The position numbers and the translations under genes are program-made. Shown piece after piece: positions 8,961 through 18,523 of a stretch of DNA of 64,000 bases. Every line of letters starts with the position of its first letter. The stretch's first letter is position 1. A model generated the notes under the pieces. That model did not search any database, was not told the DNA's origin, and saw only the letters and a program-made list of their open reading frames with translations. This stretch comes from Sphingobacterium spiritivorum (lineage in GTDB: Bacteria; Bacteroidota; Bacteroidia; Sphingobacteriales; Sphingobacteriaceae). The stretch lies in contig NZ_CP068082.1 in NCBI RefSeq assembly GCF_016724845.1, positions 2,914,001 to 2,978,000 of the forward strand. The letters run 5' to 3'.

Positions 8961-9626
8961 ATGGATTTTGTTATAACAGGAGATGGTTCGAAAACATTAT
9001 TTAATGCAGAAATAGGGGAGTGTTATCACTCTAAGCATGGAGCTCTGCAGGAAAGTAAGCATGTATTTATAAAAATGGGGCTGGATTTCTATGTGAAACA
9101 TACCGGATTGCAAAAAGTGTCTGTTCTGGAGATCGGATTTGGTACAGGATTGAATTTTCTGCAGACAGCTGAGTATGTTTTTGCCTCAGGTATTAATGTA
9201 GACTATGCAGGAATAGAAGGATATCCACTGCCTCTTGAAGTCATTAAGGATACGGGATACGATGCTTACGTTAATCCCTTGATCTGGGACTCTTTTACAG
9301 ATAACTATGTGCAGTGTTTTGGCAGTAGTCTACCCGTAACGGAGAAGATGAATCTGCATATTGCCCATACTCTATTAATGGATTTTACTTCTGAAAAACA
9401 ATTTGATATTGTCTATTTTGATGCTTTTGCGGCTGTTCATCAACCTGAAATGTGGTCTGATGAGGCTTTGGGATATATAGCCAAGTATATAAAACCGGGA
9501 GGTGTATTTGTAACCTATGCCATTACCGGTAATCTGAAGCGAAGTATGAAAGCTTTAGGGTTTAAGATTGAAAAAGCTCCGGGTGCTCCCGGGAAAAGAG
9601 AGATGTTGAGAGCGATAAAGTATTAG
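8961..9626 (+). CDS. mnmD: tRNA 5-methylaminomethyl-2-thiouridine methyltransferase MnmD
   Basis: The 221-residue protein is a stand-alone DUF752/MnmD methyltransferase. It has the SAM-binding motif EIGFGTGLNFL (about residues 57-67) and the family motif YFDAFAAVHQPEMW. It would catalyse the last methylation of mnm5s2U at the wobble base of tRNAs for Lys, Glu and Gln. In E. coli the activity is one half of bifunctional MnmC; the oxidase half is absent here. A strong bidirectional terminator follows. Confidence 0.9.
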   Translation: MDFVITGDGSKTLFNAEIGECYHSKHGALQESKHVFIKMGLDFYVKHTGLQKVSVLEIGFGTGLNFLQTAEYVFASGINVDYAGIEGYPLPLEVIKDTGYDAYVNPLIWDSFTDNYVQCFGSSLPVTEKMNLHIAHTLLMDFTSEKQFDIVYFDAFAAVHQPEMWSDEALGYIAKYIKPGGVFVTYAITGNLKRSMKALGFKIEKAPGAPGKREMLRAIKY

Positions 9627-9656
9627 ATGTGCTGTCATAATTTCTGTAAAGAAAAA

Positions 9657-9682
9657 ACGGGTCTGAAGTAATTCAGACCCGT
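9657..9682. terminator. Bidirectional terminator between mnmD and the FKBP gene
   Basis: An 11-bp perfect stem (ACGGGTCTGAA with TTCAGACCCGT) and GTAA loop are flanked by an A-run on the left and T-rich sequence on the right, between convergent genes. Confidence 0.9.
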
Positions 9683-9701
9683 TATGTTTTATTCCGAAGA
9701 A

Positions 9702-10199
9702 TTAGTGGCTGTGTGTGCCATCCGGACCATGTGAATGACCGTGAGACAATTCTTCTTCTGTTGCAGGACGAACAGAAAGGATTTCAATTTCAAAATGCAA
9801 AGTTTGACCTGCCATCGGGTGATTCAAATCTGCTACTACAGCTTCCGGAGTAACTTCTACTACTACAGCACGGAATTGGTTACCCTGGTTGTCCTGCAAA
9901 GGAAGAACTTCACCTACCGGAGGCAAACCTGTTTCTTTGAACATGTCAGCTGGTAATTGTGCGACTGCACGCTCGTCTTTTTCGCCATAAGCGTCTTCCG
10001 GAGCAAGTTCAAAATCAATTTTATCACCAACATTCAGACCTGCAATATTTTCTTCAAATTTTGGAAGCATCATGCCAACACCATATAAGAAATCCAAAGG
10101 ATTTTCATTGCTGGTTTGTTCTACGAAAGTTTTTTCACCGTTTTTAACTGTGTGAAGTGTGTAAGTTAATGTTACAACGTTGTTTGTTGCTATTGCCAT
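9702..10199 (-). CDS. SlyD-like FKBP-type peptidyl-prolyl isomerase
   Basis: The 165-residue protein has the short FKBP plus insert-in-flap layout of SlyD: an N-terminal half with NPLDFLYG, the insert around LPADMF to VTPEAVV, then LNHPMAGQTLHFEIEI. The tail is histidine-rich (HGHSHGPDGTHSH), which in SlyD binds nickel or zinc. It is expected to be a cytoplasmic folding helper. It lies 20 bases after the thioredoxin-domain gene and is the last gene of a three-gene operon. Confidence 0.9.
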   Translation of the reverse strand: MAIATNNVVTLTYTLHTVKNGEKTFVEQTSNENPLDFLYGVGMMLPKFEENIAGLNVGDKIDFELAPEDAYGEKDERAVAQLPADMFKETGLPPVGEVLPLQDNQGNQFRAVVVEVTPEAVVADLNHPMAGQTLHFEIEILSVRPATEEELSHGHSHGPDGTHSH

Positions 10200-10219
10200 T
10201 AGAATTAAATTATGGGAAA

Positions 10220-12238
10220 CTAATCATTCCCGTTATCATTGAGTAAATTCAGTATTGATGCAATCGAATCCTGTGGAAGACTGCAGGTTTTATTTTTACA
10301 AAGGTATGCTTTTGATCCAATACCTTGTCTATTTAATAACAAAGGAAGTTTACTTTTTGTTCCGCCTAATGTAATTTTATTTGGAATATAGTGCTGATCT
10401 AATTCCTTTCTCCAGACAGTTGCATTTTCCCCAACAAGCGCAATTTCGTTATTACCATATATTTCTTCAAGAAGGTAAATGCTCCAGTTGGAATAAGCTG
10501 ATCCATATGTTTTGAGCTGTGGAAATACATTTGCGAAAAGCTGATCAGCTACAGCAGTATAGTCTTCTTTATCAAATAACAAACCTAATTTTTTGAGCTG
10601 AAGGACGATGGTCGATGTTGATGCCGGTATCACATTATCCATAATCTCACTTTTCCGGGCGATGAGTTCTCCGGAAGAGTCTGCTGTATAATAAAAGGTT
10701 TTTTGATTGCTGTCATAGAACAACTCTAATGCTTTGTCAGCTAATTGCCTGGCCAGATCGAGCCATTTTTCATCAAATGTAGCTTCATAAAGTGCAATGA
10801 AAGCTTCTGTCGTAAAGGCATAATCATCCAGAAAGCCGAATATTTCCCGATTGGCGTCCTTTGGCTGATGGAGTATACGGCCATCACTTTTTATTAATTC
10901 ATCAATAATAAAATGAGCATTTTTTATTGCAGTATCCAGATAGGAGGAATTATCAAAGATACGGTAAGCATCTGTTAATCCTTTTAACATTAAAGCGTTC
11001 CACGTGGCAAGTTGCTTGTGGTCGAGTCCGGGTCTTATTCTGGTCTCTCTGTAACTGTATAGCTTTTCTTTGGCTTCAGCTAAACAGGTCTCCCATTCTT
11101 CGGCTGAATATCCGGCGTCCAAAGCCATCTGATCAGCATCGGGATCAAGAATGGGAATATTGGTTGATTCCTCAGCCCAGTTTCCTTCCTCTGTTATATT
11201 AAAGTAGGAGATGAACAATGGAGCATCTTCACCCAATATATCCTCTATTTCACTTTTAGAAAAGGAATAATATTTTCCTTCTACTCCCTCACTATCTGCA
11301 TCCAATGCGCAGTAAAAACCATTATTAGGGGCCAGCATCTCCCGGTTAGCCCATTGTATAGTTTCCTGTACTATACGTTTATAAAAGGGCGACGGTCGCT
11401 GTTGATAGGCCTCTGAAAACAACGATAGCAGTTGTCCATTGTCATACAGCATTTTTTCGAAATGAGGTATATGCCAGTATGGATCAACAGAATAGCGTGC
11501 AAAGCCTCCGCCAATCTGATCATAAATACCTCCTGAAGCCATTTTCTGTAAGGTGAAATGCACATGATCGATGATCTTTTCATCCCCTGCTAGTACCCCG
11601 TAGCGTAAAAGAAAGATCCAGTTATTGGGTAACGGAAATTTTGGAGCACGGTTGTACCCTCCGTCTTTTGTATCAAACAATGCTACCCAGGGCGTAATGA
11701 TAGCGGATAAGTCGCTGCTGTCGTACTGATCCGGAATCGGATTTATAGGCAACCGCTCACTTTGCTGGATTCCGTTGGTTAATTTAGTCGCATATTCTAT
11801 AGCAACCTGCGGTTGTTCTTCCCACATCTGCGCAATCTGAAGCAGAATATTCTGCCAGTCATGAGGCTTAAAATAGGTTCCGCCATAGATGGGTCTCCCA
11901 TCCGGAAGGCAGATACAATTTAGCGGCCATCCACCGGCATTGGTCATCAGCTGTACCGCAGTCATATAAATCTGGTCAATATCAGGACGTTCTTCCCGAT
12001 CTATTTTAACAGGCACGTAAAACTTATTCATGGTCTGTGCAATAGCATCGTTTTCGAAACTTTCACGTTCCATGACATGACACCAGTGGCAGGCTGAATA
12101 ACCTATACTGATAATAATAAGTTTATTTTCTGTTTTCGCTTTTGTGAGGGCTTCTTCTCCCCACGGCATCCAGTGTACCGGATTATGGGCGTGTTGTTTT
12201 AAATAAGGAGAGTGCTCAAATTGCAGTTGATTTGACAT
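10220..12238 (-). CDS. YyaL/SPATA20-type thioredoxin-domain protein
   Basis: The 672-residue protein has an N-terminal thioredoxin-like domain ([13 protein letters not shown], then [11 protein letters not shown] near residues 46-56) followed by an (alpha/alpha)6-barrel region resembling glycosidases and epimerases. This matches the YyaL/SPATA20 family (COG1331). The CxxC motif is intact. The cellular role of the family is poorly defined. It sits between the SixA-like and FKBP genes with gaps of only 25 and 20 bases, so the three probably share one transcript. Confidence 0.88.
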   Translation of the reverse strand: MSNQLQFEHSPYLKQHAHNPVHWMPWGEEALTKAKTENKLIIISIGYSACHWCHVMERESFENDAIAQTMNKFYVPVKIDREERPDIDQIYMTAVQLMTNAGGWPLNCICLPDGRPIYGGTYFKPHDWQNILLQIAQMWEEQPQVAIEYATKLTNGIQQSERLPINPIPDQYDSSDLSAIITPWVALFDTKDGGYNRAPKFPLPNNWIFLLRYGVLAGDEKIIDHVHFTLQKMASGGIYDQIGGGFARYSVDPYWHIPHFEKMLYDNGQLLSLFSEAYQQRPSPFYKRIVQETIQWANREMLAPNNGFYCALDADSEGVEGKYYSFSKSEIEDILGEDAPLFISYFNITEEGNWAEESTNIPILDPDADQMALDAGYSAEEWETCLAEAKEKLYSYRETRIRPGLDHKQLATWNALMLKGLTDAYRIFDNSSYLDTAIKNAHFIIDELIKSDGRILHQPKDANREIFGFLDDYAFTTEAFIALYEATFDEKWLDLARQLADKALELFYDSNQKTFYYTADSSGELIARKSEIMDNVIPASTSTIVLQLKKLGLLFDKEDYTAVADQLFANVFPQLKTYGSAYSNWSIYLLEEIYGNNEIALVGENATVWRKELDQHYIPNKITLGGTKSKLPLLLNRQGIGSKAYLCKNKTCSLPQDSIASILNLLNDNGND

Positions 12239-12263
12239 AGCAAGCTAAAGGTACAAAAAAGAA

Positions 12264-12755
12264 TTAATCCAGAATCCGGGTAAGTGTACCTGTATTCACA
12301 CTTAGATTGTTAAAATCAAAGCCTTCCGGCAATGTGATCTGTGCAACATTTGAAGTTTTTAACATGACTGGATTATCCGTTATGTAATCCACAGCATTTG
12401 ATAATCCCGGATTGTGACCAAATAGTAAAACGGTATGTATTGTTGCCGGTACCTTATTAATGACCTCTAAGATATTAAAGTGATGAGATTCATAGATGGA
12501 GTCTTCCAATTGGATCAGATCTCTGCGATATCCCAATACATCCGCAAAAATCTGGGCTGTCTGCCAGGCACGATTAGCCGTAGAAGATATGAACAATGTA
12601 TGCTCATCTATCTTTACAAGATATCTCAATTCTTGTGCAATACGATGTGCACGTTCTTCGCCCTTTTCGATAAGATTACGATCGAAATCTTGTTTGGCAA
12701 AAGAATGCTCTTCTGCCTTTGCATGACGTATGATAAAGAGGTTTTTAAGTTGCAT
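12264..12755 (-). CDS. SixA-like histidine phosphatase
   Basis: The 163-residue protein belongs to the short histidine-phosphatase (phosphoglycerate-mutase-like) family. It carries the RHAKAE catalytic motif (Arg10-His11) and a second conserved His in LLFGHNPGLS. Length and motif match SixA, which dephosphorylates phosphohistidine in E. coli phosphotransfer proteins. The real substrate here is unknown. It is the first gene of a three-gene leftward operon. Confidence 0.85.
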   Translation of the reverse strand: MQLKNLFIIRHAKAEEHSFAKQDFDRNLIEKGEERAHRIAQELRYLVKIDEHTLFISSTANRAWQTAQIFADVLGYRRDLIQLEDSIYESHHFNILEVINKVPATIHTVLLFGHNPGLSNAVDYITDNPVMLKTSNVAQITLPEGFDFNNLSVNTGTLTRILD

Positions 12756-12793
12756 TTTACAGTTTTGTCAAATTATAAAAAAGAATATCAGAT

Positions 12794-12838
12794 ATCAGGG
12801 ATTTATTCTATTTTCGACAAAAAAATAGAATGCCTGAT
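12794..12838. repeat. AT-rich inverted repeat in a divergent promoter region
   Basis: The left arm ATCAGG then ATTCTATTTT pairs with AAAATAGAAT then CCTGAT; only a 5-base and a 1-base bulge break the stem. It lies between the divergent sixA-like and propeller-lipoprotein genes. It could be a hairpin or a regulator site. Confidence 0.5.
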
Positions 12839-12903
12839 TTCTATGTTAAAGATATAGAAATGATCATTTGAAATAATAAAATTTTATTAGCCATTGTCAA
12901 AAC

Positions 12904-14136
12904 ATGTGGAGAAATAATTTCTTGGCCCTGTTGTGTTGTGCACTGCTTTTCGCATGTGCCAAATCTGAAGACTCATTTTATGCGGAGGATGTGCCTCCTC
13001 TAAAGGCTATTGTCCCAAAAGTAGATACCCCTGACTTTCTGCTGGATATCGGAAAAATCAATATACAGGTTACAGCAAATGGAAATTATGCAGGAAGTTT
13101 TGAGTCTGCATTTTTCAAAGATATATCAGGAACAAACAACAGTTACTGTCATCCGGACGTGCAATACTTTCCGAATGGATTTAACGGATATAAGTATTGG
13201 ATGGTATTTACGCCATATTTCGGGTATGTCGGAACGACTCAGGAATCCAAGCGATATGAGAATCCAACAGTCGTAGTTTCCAATGACGGATTAAATTGGG
13301 TCAGTCCGCTGGGAATTATGAGTCCTCTGATGCGTACACCTTCAGCAAGAGAAAGTTTCCTGGAAAATAAACAAGATCCAAGACAGGGATTCTGGTCTGA
13401 TGTAGACTGGGTATATGTCAATAATAAATTCTATCTGTATTACAGAGGAAGCTTTATTACAGCGCAGACTTTTAAAAATAAATGTGTAAAAAGTAAAAAT
13501 AACACAGATAAATTAAAAACGAATGCACACAGAACAATTGTGCAACAGACTTCTGTAGATGGTATTCGCTGGACTCCTCTGGAAATTGCCTATACAAGTA
13601 ATGCTCCTTTTTCACCTAAGAATAATCATGTGCTCTCGCCAACGATGATTCATAACGGAAGCCGGTTTGTTAGTTATGAGGTAGAGTTGAATACAGGAGA
13701 TAAAAACTTTAAGGGGAAAGAACTGTCTTATATTATTCAAAGGATTTCTGCTGACGGCCTTAATTTTAGTCTGTTTAAGCAGAGTAAGATCGTGAATTTT
13801 GTGAATATGCCCTGGAAAAAGGTAGATGAAAATTATGCTCCATGGCATATTCAGGCTGCTTATGTAGATGGCTATTACTTTTTATGTCTGGCAGTGGGTA
13901 ATGTTAAGAAATATACTGCTGATGCCTTGTATCTGGCTTATTCTAAAGACGGAATTAATTTTGTTGTTTTAGCTAAACCCATGGTAGAAAGGAATGTATA
14001 CCGTTCAGCCATATTTCCGATGAAAAGCAATAATGAGACCATTGATTTCGGTGCTGTAATAGGATTTAAGTCTGGTGAATTTAAGTATCGGGAGTTCAAG
14101 CTTAATAAGCAGAAACTGGAAAGTGCTTTAAAATAG
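12904..14136 (+). CDS. Lipoprotein with beta-propeller (GH43/GH32-like) fold
   Basis: The 410-residue protein has a lipoprotein signal (hydrophobic core, lipobox LFAC with Cys18). The mature part has repeated sheet motifs typical of five-bladed propellers of the GH43/GH32 type: HPDVQYFPNGF, GYKYWMVFTPY, NPTVVVSNDGLNW, KFYLYYRG, SVDGIRWTP and SKDGINF. It would sit in a periplasm-facing or surface membrane leaflet. It starts the glycan cluster 60 bases before a GT2 gene, so a role in trimming or binding the local glycan is plausible. I cannot confirm catalytic acids. Confidence 0.65.
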   Translation: MWRNNFLALLCCALLFACAKSEDSFYAEDVPPLKAIVPKVDTPDFLLDIGKINIQVTANGNYAGSFESAFFKDISGTNNSYCHPDVQYFPNGFNGYKYWMVFTPYFGYVGTTQESKRYENPTVVVSNDGLNWVSPLGIMSPLMRTPSARESFLENKQDPRQGFWSDVDWVYVNNKFYLYYRGSFITAQTFKNKCVKSKNNTDKLKTNAHRTIVQQTSVDGIRWTPLEIAYTSNAPFSPKNNHVLSPTMIHNGSRFVSYEVELNTGDKNFKGKELSYIIQRISADGLNFSLFKQSKIVNFVNMPWKKVDENYAPWHIQAAYVDGYYFLCLAVGNVKKYTADALYLAYSKDGINFVVLAKPMVERNVYRSAIFPMKSNNETIDFGAVIGFKSGEFKYREFKLNKQKLESALK

Positions 14137-14160
14137 ATCCTGTTTAAAGTTTTAAGTTTG

Positions 14161-14168
14161 TATTTTTG
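14161..14168 (+). promoter_or_regulatory. -7 promoter box before the first GT2 gene
   Basis: TATTTTTG matches TAnnTTTG, 28 bases before the start codon at 14197. It suggests the glycosyltransferase pair is transcribed separately from the lipoprotein gene. No clear TTTG element is seen at the expected spacing. Confidence 0.45.
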
Positions 14169-14196
14169 GTGTAATCTCAGAACATATATTTTATAA

Positions 14197-15228
14197 ATGA
14201 CAGGCTCCACCAATCATATTGCCGTTTCGATTATTGTACCTGTTTACAATGTAGCTCCATTTTTGGAAGAAACCATACAGAGTATCTTAACACAAAGTCT
14301 GCAGGAGTTTGAGCTGATACTTGTAAATGACGGCAGTACCGATGAATCAGCATTGATTTGCCAGGAATATCTAAGTAAAGACAAACGTATTCAATTTATA
14401 GATCAAAAAAACTCCGGAGTATCTATCGCCCGTAATAATGGTTTGCTTCAGGCAAAAGGCGAGTATGTGTTTTTTATGGATTCTGATGATACCATTGATC
14501 CTGAATTTATAAAATCATCTTATAATACGGGTAAGATGGAACGTGCAGATATAGTTGTTTTGGGTGAATTTTATACAAACCAGCTTCCGGATATTATGGC
14601 TTTGCCGACCTGCGGACAGATGTTGAGAATGGAATTCCTTCTTGATCACCCTGAAATCCGGTTTCCTGAAGGTCTGCAACCCTGTGAAGATGGATTATTC
14701 TCACACCAACTCCTGGCATTGACTACACGAATTGCGGCTAATCCTGATGCCATATATAATTACAGGTCGCATGAAAATCAAAATCATCATCGAATTCATG
14801 ATAATTGTTGGGCTGTTCTGCGGCAGATACCAACCTGGTTTTTGATATTGGAAAACTTCTATAATACCAATAAGTTCTTTACTTCTCATAGTCAGCATTT
14901 AGCGCTATTTGTAGAGCACGAACCTTTTGGATTAAGGTATTTAGGATTGCCTTTAGATACTCAACAAAAATATTTTTTATTTGAATTGATCCGTAAATTC
15001 ATGGCAGATCATGTCAACCCCTATCTTTCAGAAGTACATAAAAGTGAATTCAGCGAAGTCTTTCAATATTTTCTAAACGCAAAAGATCATGTTCAGTTTG
15101 ACAGATATTATCAGCGCTATCTAAAAAGACGGGCAAATAAAAAGAAACTGCTTTTGTTTCTGGTAAAGCTAATGCCTGTTTCCGGATTGAGAAGAAATTG
15201 GAGACAGCGTATTCGTGAAAAGTATTGA
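14197..15228 (+). CDS. Glycosyltransferase family 2
   Basis: The 343-residue protein has a GT-A fold N-terminus: SIIVPVYNVAPFLEETI at the start, VNDGSTDES near residue 45, and a DxD-type motif in FFMDSDDT near residue 90. The C-terminal third is basic and helical (LKRRANKKK), suggesting membrane association. It transfers a sugar from a nucleotide donor onto an unknown acceptor. It is followed directly by a GT4 gene and is probably co-transcribed with it. Confidence 0.9.
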   Translation: MTGSTNHIAVSIIVPVYNVAPFLEETIQSILTQSLQEFELILVNDGSTDESALICQEYLSKDKRIQFIDQKNSGVSIARNNGLLQAKGEYVFFMDSDDTIDPEFIKSSYNTGKMERADIVVLGEFYTNQLPDIMALPTCGQMLRMEFLLDHPEIRFPEGLQPCEDGLFSHQLLALTTRIAANPDAIYNYRSHENQNHHRIHDNCWAVLRQIPTWFLILENFYNTNKFFTSHSQHLALFVEHEPFGLRYLGLPLDTQQKYFLFELIRKFMADHVNPYLSEVHKSEFSEVFQYFLNAKDHVQFDRYYQRYLKRRANKKKLLLFLVKLMPVSGLRRNWRQRIREKY

Positions 15229-15232
15229 GCAT

Positions 15233-16477
15233 ATGAAGATCTTATTTGTACAACATCTATATTTCCTGAACGGGTCTGGCGGAACAGAAAAAATTTGCTC
15301 CTTTTTAGCAAACGGGTTCGCTAATTCCGGACATGAGGTGATTATCGCTACTAATCAACATAGTGATGGTAAGCCAATGTTTGCATTAGAAAAAAATATA
15401 ATAGTCACCAATATTTATGATGCTACAGTACCCCAACAGAATTTAAAAACATTGTATAACTATAAGGGTAAAAATCCGGTTCTATGGTTGATCAGTAAGA
15501 TTAAAAAGAAGTCTTCAAAATTGTATAACAGTCTGCTCCGGAAAAAATTCGGCGGAGATGAAGGGATTTACAAATACAACCTGCTACACCGCTCCCGGCA
15601 ATGGAAATCGTATCTGGATGGACTGCAACCCAATCTGATCATTACAATGTCGATCAGCTCTGTATTGGAAATCACCTATCAGAATACTATTCAAATTCCT
15701 ATTGTTAACTCCGTGAACGGCAGGCCGGATTATGATTACAGCGATATTCTCGGATACAGAAGTCCCATTGAAATGAAGCTTCTGGAAGATTCTTTCAAAG
15801 AACTTTCTGCCATTCAGATTATGTTTGATAGTTATCGGGAATTTTTGCCAAAAGCATTTAGAGGAAAGTGTTGCATAATCTCCAATCCGGTTCCTCAAAC
15901 GTTAGAAAGTGAACTGGTAGATCATTCAAAGTCAAAAGATACATATTGTATTATTCATGTCGGCAGATTAGATGATGATTGTAAGCAACAAAGTGTTGCA
16001 ATAGATATTTTCAGTGAGTTAGCTTGCAGTTATTCAAACTGGAATTTGGAATTGTGGGGTTTGGGGGCTGATGAACAAAAACTAAAAGATAGAATTGAAC
16101 AGCATAAATTAGAAGACCGTATTTTTCTGAAAGGATTTACTGAGGCACCTGTTGAGAAAATGAAGAACGCTGATATTTTTATTTTTCCAAGTAAATATGA
16201 AGGATTCGGACTTGCTTTGGGCGAAGCAATGTCTGCCGGTCTCCCTAGTCTGGCCTTTCGAAGCTGTTCCGGTGTAAATGAACTTATAGATAATGGAAAG
16301 ACTGGCTTTTTAGCAGAGAATAGTCTTCACATGAAACAGCAGCTGGAACAGTTGATTCAAAGTGCAGAGTTAAGAGCATCTATAGGGCAACAGGCACATG
16401 AAGCAATGAAAGAATATGATCCAGACAGTATATTGGAAGCCTGGAAGAACATGATTTTAGGTCTGAAGAAAAACTAG
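15233..16477 (+). CDS. Glycosyltransferase family 4
   Basis: The product is a GT-B enzyme: an N-terminal domain with a glycine-rich loop (LNGSGGTEKI) and a C-terminal donor domain with VGRLD and the FIFPSKYEGFGLALGEAM motif holding the EX7E glutamates. The frame stays open to a GTG at 15215 that would overlap the preceding gene. The ATG at 15233 gives the usual N-terminus MKILFVQH and no overlap. It is convergent with the GT2-GT4 fusion gene, with only six bases between. Confidence 0.9.
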   Translation: MKILFVQHLYFLNGSGGTEKICSFLANGFANSGHEVIIATNQHSDGKPMFALEKNIIVTNIYDATVPQQNLKTLYNYKGKNPVLWLISKIKKKSSKLYNSLLRKKFGGDEGIYKYNLLHRSRQWKSYLDGLQPNLIITMSISSVLEITYQNTIQIPIVNSVNGRPDYDYSDILGYRSPIEMKLLEDSFKELSAIQIMFDSYREFLPKAFRGKCCIISNPVPQTLESELVDHSKSKDTYCIIHVGRLDDDCKQQSVAIDIFSELACSYSNWNLELWGLGADEQKLKDRIEQHKLEDRIFLKGFTEAPVEKMKNADIFIFPSKYEGFGLALGEAMSAGLPSLAFRSCSGVNELIDNGKTGFLAENSLHMKQQLEQLIQSAELRASIGQQAHEAMKEYDPDSILEAWKNMILGLKKN

Positions 16478-16483
16478 CAGAGA

Positions 16484-18484
16484 TCAGTATTTCTGTTCAA
16501 TTTCCTGAATCTTTTTATATAAGTTTTCTTTTGAAAAGGGAGTAAGGCTGTTTTCTGAATTAGATTGAATATAGTGCCATATTTCTTTGTTCGTATAAAG
16601 TTGTATGATCTTAGCCGCAAATTCCTGTGCATCTTCTGCCAATAATGCATTTACATTATCTTGCAGATTCATTCCTTCAGCGCCGATCTTACTGGTTACC
16701 ACCGGCATAAAATATTCAAAAGCCTGACCTATTTTTCCTTTCACTCCTGCTCCTGACCGAAGCGGAGCTACCATAAGGCGGTGTTTTCTGTAATGTTCAT
16801 TCACATCAGGCACGTAACCATAAAAATGAATCTGCGGATGTTTAATTTCTTCCATCACGAGATTAAGATTCCCTACAATATGTAAGTGTATTTCCGGATG
16901 TGTGGACCAGATTAAAGGCATAATTTCGTGCGCCAGAAATCTAACTGCATCTATATTAGGATGATGCTGCGAGCCAATGAAGAATATTCCATCTCTTTCT
17001 TCAAAGTCCGGAATATCTGCAATCGTAGCTTTTGTATAATGAATGTTGGATATAACTACCATTTCATCTCTACCGGAGAATTCTCTCATATACTGGGCCT
17101 CCTGATCAGAAATAGGAACAATAATATCCGCCAGTTGGGCTGCTTTCTGCTCTTCCTTAAGATATTTTGCATAATTCTGAATGAAGTCTTTATTCTCAGG
17201 TTCATGTTCTAACGCTCTTTTATATCGGAGATGGTGGATGTCCACCATGTCAAATATGGTTTTGGCGTTAGGCCATTGTTCTTTTGCAGGTTTGTAATAC
17301 CTCATAAAACAGGTAGAAGTAGAAAACCAACACAAAGGTGAGCTGAAATTCAGGCTTTTCAAGAAATCCGGCAGTTCGTTGAACAAACGGTAATCATAGA
17401 TTACACAAACACCTGATCTGCGAAAATATTGACAGTAGCTATTATCTATTCTATTATGTCTGACGACCAAAGTAATGTGATATCCTAATTTATGAAAAGC
17501 AGCAATAATCTCCGTAAGCCTTAGGTCTCCGGAGTTATTGTCGAACTGAGGTATACGATCGTGAAAGAAAACAATATTTTTATTGTTATATAATTCCAGA
17601 ACACGCTGTTGGGATGATACTGCTTTTATATTGCTCCGTGTTTCAGTCCAATTGGTTTTTAAAGTATCCGGCTTTTTGTCTGTTTGACCGGATTTCTTTT
17701 TAATTCTGGATTTATCAAAATGTATAACCTTTGAAAAAGGTGTGTAATATATATCTTTATTTTGAAGGTATTTAAGATTGAAACATATTTCGGAGCCTTC
17801 AGTACCCGGCATCTCGAGTTGCTCATCCAAAAGGTTAACTTCTCCATTGTCTGTTAATCTTTTGAACAGTAAACTGCAGTTTGGAGCATAATCAATTTTA
17901 CGGACATAATTCACAACCGGATGATAGATGGCGGGATTATTAACTTCCTCAGATTGACTGTCTGCCAGAAATACACCTCCAGCTCCTTGTAAGGTTCCAT
18001 CCGGATTAATAAGCATAGACGTTACTGCACCTACATTATTATTATTGTCAAATACATGTAGCAATTCATCTAAAAAGCCATCCAAGACTACAGTACGATT
18101 GTCTAATATATATACATAATCTCCTTTTGCATGATTAATACCTTTATTAAGGCTACTGATAAAACTAGTTTTTTCTGTGGCATCAATTAATTTTAAATTA
18201 GGTATATCCTGAAAAGCAGTTGTTTTTGTATTGTCAATAAGAATAAGTTCAAATGATACTCCGGGTAGGTGCGCAGCAATGGACGCCAGACACTTCCGGG
18301 TATATTGATCCTGATGGAATAAAGGGATAATAATGGACACTAGCGGTTCTTCAAATACAGGAAAGCTTATTTCATTTCCGGCAATAGAAAAGTAGTTCGA
18401 ATCAATATATCGATATTCCTTTTTTAAATAATTAATATGCCGTCTTTTATGAATATAAGGTCTGAAGTATCTACGTAGTCCCAT
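16484..18484 (-). CDS. Bifunctional glycosyltransferase, GT2 domain fused to GT4 domain
   Basis: The 666-residue protein contains two transferase domains. Residues about 45-260 are GT-A/GT2 (VSIIIPLFHQDQYTRKCL, YVYILDNRTVV), and residues about 305-660 are GT-B/GT4 (IFFIGSQHHPNIDAVRFL, VAPLRSGAGVKGKIGQAFEY). The canonical DxD of the GT2 half reads LDNRT, so metal binding there may be altered. Fused transferases often add two sugars in sequence. It is followed on the same strand by another GT2 gene's start at 19435. Confidence 0.87.
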   Translation of the reverse strand: MGLRRYFRPYIHKRRHINYLKKEYRYIDSNYFSIAGNEISFPVFEEPLVSIIIPLFHQDQYTRKCLASIAAHLPGVSFELILIDNTKTTAFQDIPNLKLIDATEKTSFISSLNKGINHAKGDYVYILDNRTVVLDGFLDELLHVFDNNNNVGAVTSMLINPDGTLQGAGGVFLADSQSEEVNNPAIYHPVVNYVRKIDYAPNCSLLFKRLTDNGEVNLLDEQLEMPGTEGSEICFNLKYLQNKDIYYTPFSKVIHFDKSRIKKKSGQTDKKPDTLKTNWTETRSNIKAVSSQQRVLELYNNKNIVFFHDRIPQFDNNSGDLRLTEIIAAFHKLGYHITLVVRHNRIDNSYCQYFRRSGVCVIYDYRLFNELPDFLKSLNFSSPLCWFSTSTCFMRYYKPAKEQWPNAKTIFDMVDIHHLRYKRALEHEPENKDFIQNYAKYLKEEQKAAQLADIIVPISDQEAQYMREFSGRDEMVVISNIHYTKATIADIPDFEERDGIFFIGSQHHPNIDAVRFLAHEIMPLIWSTHPEIHLHIVGNLNLVMEEIKHPQIHFYGYVPDVNEHYRKHRLMVAPLRSGAGVKGKIGQAFEYFMPVVTSKIGAEGMNLQDNVNALLAEDAQEFAAKIIQLYTNKEIWHYIQSNSENSLTPFSKENLYKKIQEIEQKY

Positions 18485-18523
18485 TTTTTAAGTTCTGTGT
18501 ACTGATTATAATGTTAAAGGTTT

